Of a DNA stretch of 37,025 bases, positions 33,764-37,025 are shown piece after piece. The notes under the pieces were generated by a model that made no database searches, was not told the origin of the DNA, and saw only the letters and a list, made by a program, of their open reading frames with translations. A program made the position numbers and the translations under genes. The stretch's first letter is position 1. The number at the start of each line of letters is the position of its first letter. This stretch comes from Phycisphaerales bacterium UBA4658 (lineage in GTDB: Bacteria > Planctomycetota > Phycisphaerae > Phycisphaerales > UBA1924), in contig DHLW01000194.1 in assembly GCA_002405485.1 (NCBI GenBank), forward strand, positions 863 to 37,887, read 5' to 3'.

Positions 33764-36700
33764 ATGGAGTGGACGCCGGTGGGTCGATGGACGAGCGAGC
33801 GATGGATTCAGCGGGCGGCGGTGGCGTGCGCCATCGCGGCGTGGTGGCATGGGGCGGCGGCCAACGCGCAGCCGGCGAACGACACGTGCGTCGGCGCGAT
33901 CGCGCTCACGCTGGGCACGCCCTTCAGCGGCAACAACGCCGCGGCGGGGAGTTCCGGGGACGGGGCTGCGCCGGCGTGTCAGGCAAGCGTGAAGTCCGGG
34001 GTGTTCTTCACGTACACGCCGTCGCTTCCCGGGGTGTATCGGGTGTCGCTGTGCGACAGCCCGCCGCATGACACGGTGCTGACGGTGTTCGCGGTGTCCT
34101 CGTGCCAGGAGATCGGCGACGCGGGGCGAATCATCGCGTGCAACGACGACTCCGGACCGGCGTGCGGCGGAGAACGCTCGTCGCTGGACGTGCCGATGCA
34201 GGCGGGCGTGACGTATCTGCTGCGGGTGCAGACGTGGTCAGGTGGCGTGAGCGGGGCGTACGTGCTGCGCGTCGACGGCACGGGCGCGTGCTGCCGGGGG
34301 AGCGGGGACTGCTTCCAGACGTCTCAGAGCGCGTGCACGGGGGCGGGGTCGAGCTTCTTTGCCGGGGCGACGTGCTCGCCGTATCCGTGCGTGCCGCCGA
34401 CGGGCGCGCCGGCGAACAACGCGTGCGAGAGCGCGACGGTCATCGATGCGGCGAGTCTGCCGGCGAGCATCACGGGCACGACGGCCTCGGCGAGCAGCGA
34501 GGGACAGTCGGGGTGCGGGACGACGAGCGTGCCGTCGGGGCGGGACGTGTTCTACCGCTTCACGCCCGGCGTGGCCGGAACGTATCAGTTCTCGCTCTGC
34601 GGCTCGGCGCAGGCGTGGGACTCTCTGGTAAGCGTGCACACGGGGTGCCCGGCGAGCATCGCGAACCAGGTGGCGGGGTCGTGCAACAACACGGCGTCAC
34701 CGGCGTGCGACGGATCGAACACGGCGCACGCACGGAGCATCGTGACACTCGCCGCGGGCACGGAGTATGTCGTTCGGATCGCCGGGGGGACGACTGCGGC
34801 GACGGGGTCGTTCACGCTGGACGTGGGGCTGATCGTGCCCGGGGCGTGCTGCAGGCCAAATGGAGACTGCACGTTCGAACCGACGCCGCTGCAGTGTCAG
34901 GCGGGGAACGTGTATGTGCCGGGGAGCGCGTGCTCGCCGTATCCGTGCACGGCGCCCGGGGGCGCCCCGGCGAACAACCTGTGCGAGAACGCGCAGGTGA
35001 TTCCGCCGGGCGGCGGAGTCGTGACGGGGACTGCGGCGCAGGCCTCGAGCGAGGGTTCGGGGTGCGGGATCGGGGCGTTGCCGGTGGGCAAGGACGTGTT
35101 CTTCAGATTCACGCCGACGCTCACGGGGAGCTATCGCCTGTCGCTGTGCGGATCGGGGACGAACTGGGACAGCGTGCTGAGCGTGCACGAGGATTGCCCG
35201 GCGACCGGGGCGAATCTGGCGGGGTTGCCAAGCGTGGCGTGCAACGACACGGCGTCGCCGTCGTGCGGGGGGCACGGACAGATCAACGCGATCACTCTTG
35301 AGGCCGGGCGGGCGTACGTGATCCGGGTGGGCGGGGCGTTCAACGCGACGACGGGAGCCGCGTTCACGCTCACGACGGGCATTCTGGGGGCGTGCTGCGC
35401 GACAGCGGGCGTGTGTTCGATCAACGTGCAGGCGTCGTGCCCGCCGGGGGCGACCTTCATCGCGGGCGGCGGGTGCAGCCCGAACAACTGTCCGCAGCCG
35501 GCGTCGCCGACGGGAGACACGTGCGGGCAGGCCATTCCCGTGCCGTCGTCGGGCGGAGTGGCGACCGCGACGCTGCTCGGGGCGGCGGTCGAGGGCATTC
35601 TGACGGGCGCGGGGTGCGGCGACGCGAACGGGCGCGACGTGTACTTCCGCTTCACGCCGGAGGCCGACGGCGCGTATCGCTTCAGCACGTGCGAGTCGGC
35701 GCAGCAGGACACGGTGGTGTCGCTGCACTCGAGTTGTCCGACGGCGCAGAGCACGCGTCTGCTGACGGGCACTCCCGGCGCGGACTGCGCCGGGGACGGG
35801 TGCTCTGGGGGGCAGCTTGCGCAGATCGCCGCCAGTCCGCCGCTGAGCGCCGGGCAGAGCGTCATCATCCGCGTGGGGATCGCGAGCGCGACGAGCGTTG
35901 GCGATGGGGTGGGCGGGCCGATCACGCTGCGGGTGACGCGGCTTGGCGCGTGCTGCCGCCCGGAGGGCTCGTGCACGGTGGGCGTGCAGAGCGAGTGCAC
36001 CGGCGTGGGGTCAACGTATCTGCTCGGTGCGGTGTGCGCGCCGACGAACCCGTGCCCGACGCCTGCGCCGCCGCCCAACGACGCCTGCGTGGGCGCGGAG
36101 GAGATTTCGACGACGGGCGACCAGCCCTTTGCGGTGCAGGGGACGGTCGCCGGGGCAACGACGACCGATGGCGGATGCGGGGCTGCGGGCGGGCTGGACG
36201 TGTTCTTCCGCTTCACGCCGCCGACGACGGGTGCGTGGACGTTCTCGCTGTGCGCGTCGGGGCTGGCGTTCGATTCCACGATCTCGGTGCACACGGGCTG
36301 CCCGGCGGTCGCGGCGAACCTCTTGGCGTGCGACGACGACGCCTGCGGGACATTCGGGCATGGGCGGGCGACGGCGAATCTCGTGGCGGGGGTGCCCTGC
36401 GTGGTGCGTGTGGGCACCGACGGCCTGCCGAGCTCACCGAACTATGGACCGTTTACGCTCCGGGTGAGCCGTCCGGGCGCATGCTGTGCGCCCAGCGGGG
36501 CGGTGCAGGGAGCGTGCACGGTGGTGGACGCGGATCGATGCACGGGGTTGAGCGTGTTCCTTGGGCCTGGGACAACGTGCACGCCGACGAATCCGTGCCC
36601 GGTGTCGGGGGCGTGCTGCTTTGCGGGCGGGGCGTGCTATCCGACGCTGCCGACGACGTGCGCCGCGCCCGGGGTGTTTGCCGCGGGGTCCACGTGCGTG

Positions 36701-37025
36701 GCGACGTGCACGGGTATCCCCGCGGGCGACGCGTGCGCTCAGGCGATTCCGCTGCAACTGGGCGTGAGCGTGGACGTGGGCAACACGTTCGCGACCTCGC
36801 TGAACGACGGGCCAGCGCCCCCCATCGGGCAGTGCGCAGGGAACGATGCGGGCGGGGTGTTCCGCGGGATGTGGTTCAGCTTCACGCCGACGCACACGGC
36901 GGGGTATCGCGTGAGCGCGTGCGGATCGTCGTTCGACACGCTGCTGCTGGCGTATCAGACCACGGACTGCTCGGGGTTCACGCTGCTGGCCTGCGACGAC
37001 AACGCGTGTGCCGGAGGGGCTGGAG
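33764..37025 (+). CDS. Giant exported modular protein, alternating PPC-like and Cys modules, 3' end outside window
   Basis: At least 1,087 residues and still open at the right edge. ATG at 33764, preceded by a G-rich stretch. Signal region: RAAVACAIAAWWHGAAANAQ. After that it repeats a unit of about 180 residues: a PPC-like domain (for example NNACESATVI, DVFYRFTPGVAGTYQFSLCG, DSLVSVHTGCP) followed by a six-Cys module. The Cys modules start at about residues 174, 360, 542, 728, 905 and 949; the last two are adjacent. Opening words of the PPC-like domains are QPANDTC, PANNACE, PANNLCE, GDTCGQA, PNDACVG and GDACAQA. No catalytic motif is seen; a surface, adhesive or S-layer-like role is possible but unproven. 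A dockerin-like tail would be expected beyond the edge if it follows its two neighbours. Confidence 0.85.
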   Translation, partial: MEWTPVGRWTSERWIQRAAVACAIAAWWHGAAANAQPANDTCVGAIALTLGTPFSGNNAAAGSSGDGAAPACQASVKSGVFFTYTPSLPGVYRVSLCDSPPHDTVLTVFAVSSCQEIGDAGRIIACNDDSGPACGGERSSLDVPMQAGVTYLLRVQTWSGGVSGAYVLRVDGTGACCRGSGDCFQTSQSACTGAGSSFFAGATCSPYPCVPPTGAPANNACESATVIDAASLPASITGTTASASSEGQSGCGTTSVPSGRDVFYRFTPGVAGTYQFSLCGSAQAWDSLVSVHTGCPASIANQVAGSCNNTASPACDGSNTAHARSIVTLAAGTEYVVRIAGGTTAATGSFTLDVGLIVPGACCRPNGDCTFEPTPLQCQAGNVYVPGSACSPYPCTAPGGAPANNLCENAQVIPPGGGVVTGTAAQASSEGSGCGIGALPVGKDVFFRFTPTLTGSYRLSLCGSGTNWDSVLSVHEDCPATGANLAGLPSVACNDTASPSCGGHGQINAITLEAGRAYVIRVGGAFNATTGAAFTLTTGILGACCATAGVCSINVQASCPPGATFIAGGGCSPNNCPQPASPTGDTCGQAIPVPSSGGVATATLLGAAVEGILTGAGCGDANGRDVYFRFTPEADGAYRFSTCESAQQDTVVSLHSSCPTAQSTRLLTGTPGADCAGDGCSGGQLAQIAASPPLSAGQSVIIRVGIASATSVGDGVGGPITLRVTRLGACCRPEGSCTVGVQSECTGVGSTYLLGAVCAPTNPCPTPAPPPNDACVGAEEISTTGDQPFAVQGTVAGATTTDGGCGAAGGLDVFFRFTPPTTGAWTFSLCASGLAFDSTISVHTGCPAVAANLLACDDDACGTFGHGRATANLVAGVPCVVRVGTDGLPSSPNYGPFTLRVSRPGACCAPSGAVQGACTVVDADRCTGLSVFLGPGTTCTPTNPCPVSGACCFAGGACYPTLPTTCAAPGVFAAGSTCVATCTGIPAGDACAQAIPLQLGVSVDVGNTFATSLNDGPAPPIGQCAGNDAGGVFRGMWFSFTPTHTAGYRVSACGSSFDTLLLAYQTTDCSGFTLLACDDNACAGGAG
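33864..37025 (+). repeat. Super-repeat of about 550 bases within the giant exported protein gene
   Basis: About six units. Spacing between successive Cys-module starts is 186, 182, 186, 177 and 44 codons; the short last interval marks a duplicated Cys module with no PPC-like domain between. Units are diverged at DNA level but keep the DVFFRFTP-type and GACC-type words. Confidence 0.75.

Noticed and set aside
35131..36417. A 428-codon minus-strand open frame
   Set aside because: Antisense to the giant exported protein; Pro/Ser/Thr-rich with no motif.
1..37025. tRNA, rRNA, insertion sequence or prophage genes
   Set aside because: No cloverleaf-like sequences, rRNA segments, transposase motifs, terminal inverted repeats or phage structural genes were recognised by eye; a covariance-model search would be needed to exclude small RNAs.

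Overview
The window is about two-thirds G+C and carries no rRNA, tRNA, CRISPR array or transposase that I can recognise. The genes suggest a planctomycete of the Phycisphaerae type. Six secreted proteins end in a short dockerin-like calcium-loop tail finishing in Ala-Gly-Cys or Gly-Gly-Cys, one ends in a short PEP-CTERM-like hydrophobic tail, one is a type II pseudopilin with a DUF1559-like C-terminus, and there are outer-membrane genes (bamA, lpxD). This placement is an inference from gene content, not a database match.

Left part (1-10 kb): a truncated DUF697/YcjF-like gene, a ROK-family kinase that lacks the usual zinc cysteines, folC, a small two-helix membrane protein, bamA, a PQQ-type sugar dehydrogenase with a dockerin-like tail, lpxD, and a PEP-CTERM-like exported protein. 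Middle part (10-22 kb): an exported protein with about six PepSY-like repeats, a two-component pair (PAS/HisKA_2 kinase and ANTAR response regulator, overlapping start and stop), an isolated nuoF, a vanadium-haloperoxidase-like exported enzyme, a pseudopilin, a TetR-type regulator and a large exported protein of unknown function. Right part (22-37 kb): a PAS-LuxR regulator, a lipoprotein, an exported SGNH/GDSL-type hydrolase, a small membrane protein just downstream of topA, topA and miaA, then three large exported repeat proteins on the + strand, the last running off the window edge.

The most unusual part is 30.4-37.0 kb. Three adjacent exported proteins are built from the same two bricks: a PPC-like beta domain and a six-cysteine module of about 41 residues. 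The first has two PPC-like domains, two Cys modules and a dockerin-like tail. The second has twelve Cys modules in tandem and a dockerin-like tail. The third alternates PPC-like domains and Cys modules with a period of about 180 residues and is at least 1,087 residues long. This looks like a module-shuffled surface-protein locus. A second structural signal is a change in strand composition near 22 kb. To its left the + strand is C-rich and to its right G-rich, mostly independent of gene direction, as expected at a replichore boundary or the edge of an inversion.

The core genes (folC, bamA, lpxD, nuoF, topA, miaA) are ordinary housekeeping functions scattered among exported-protein genes rather than in their usual operons. 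Four intrinsic-terminator or attenuator-like structures, one promoter candidate and two G-quadruplex candidates are annotated between genes.
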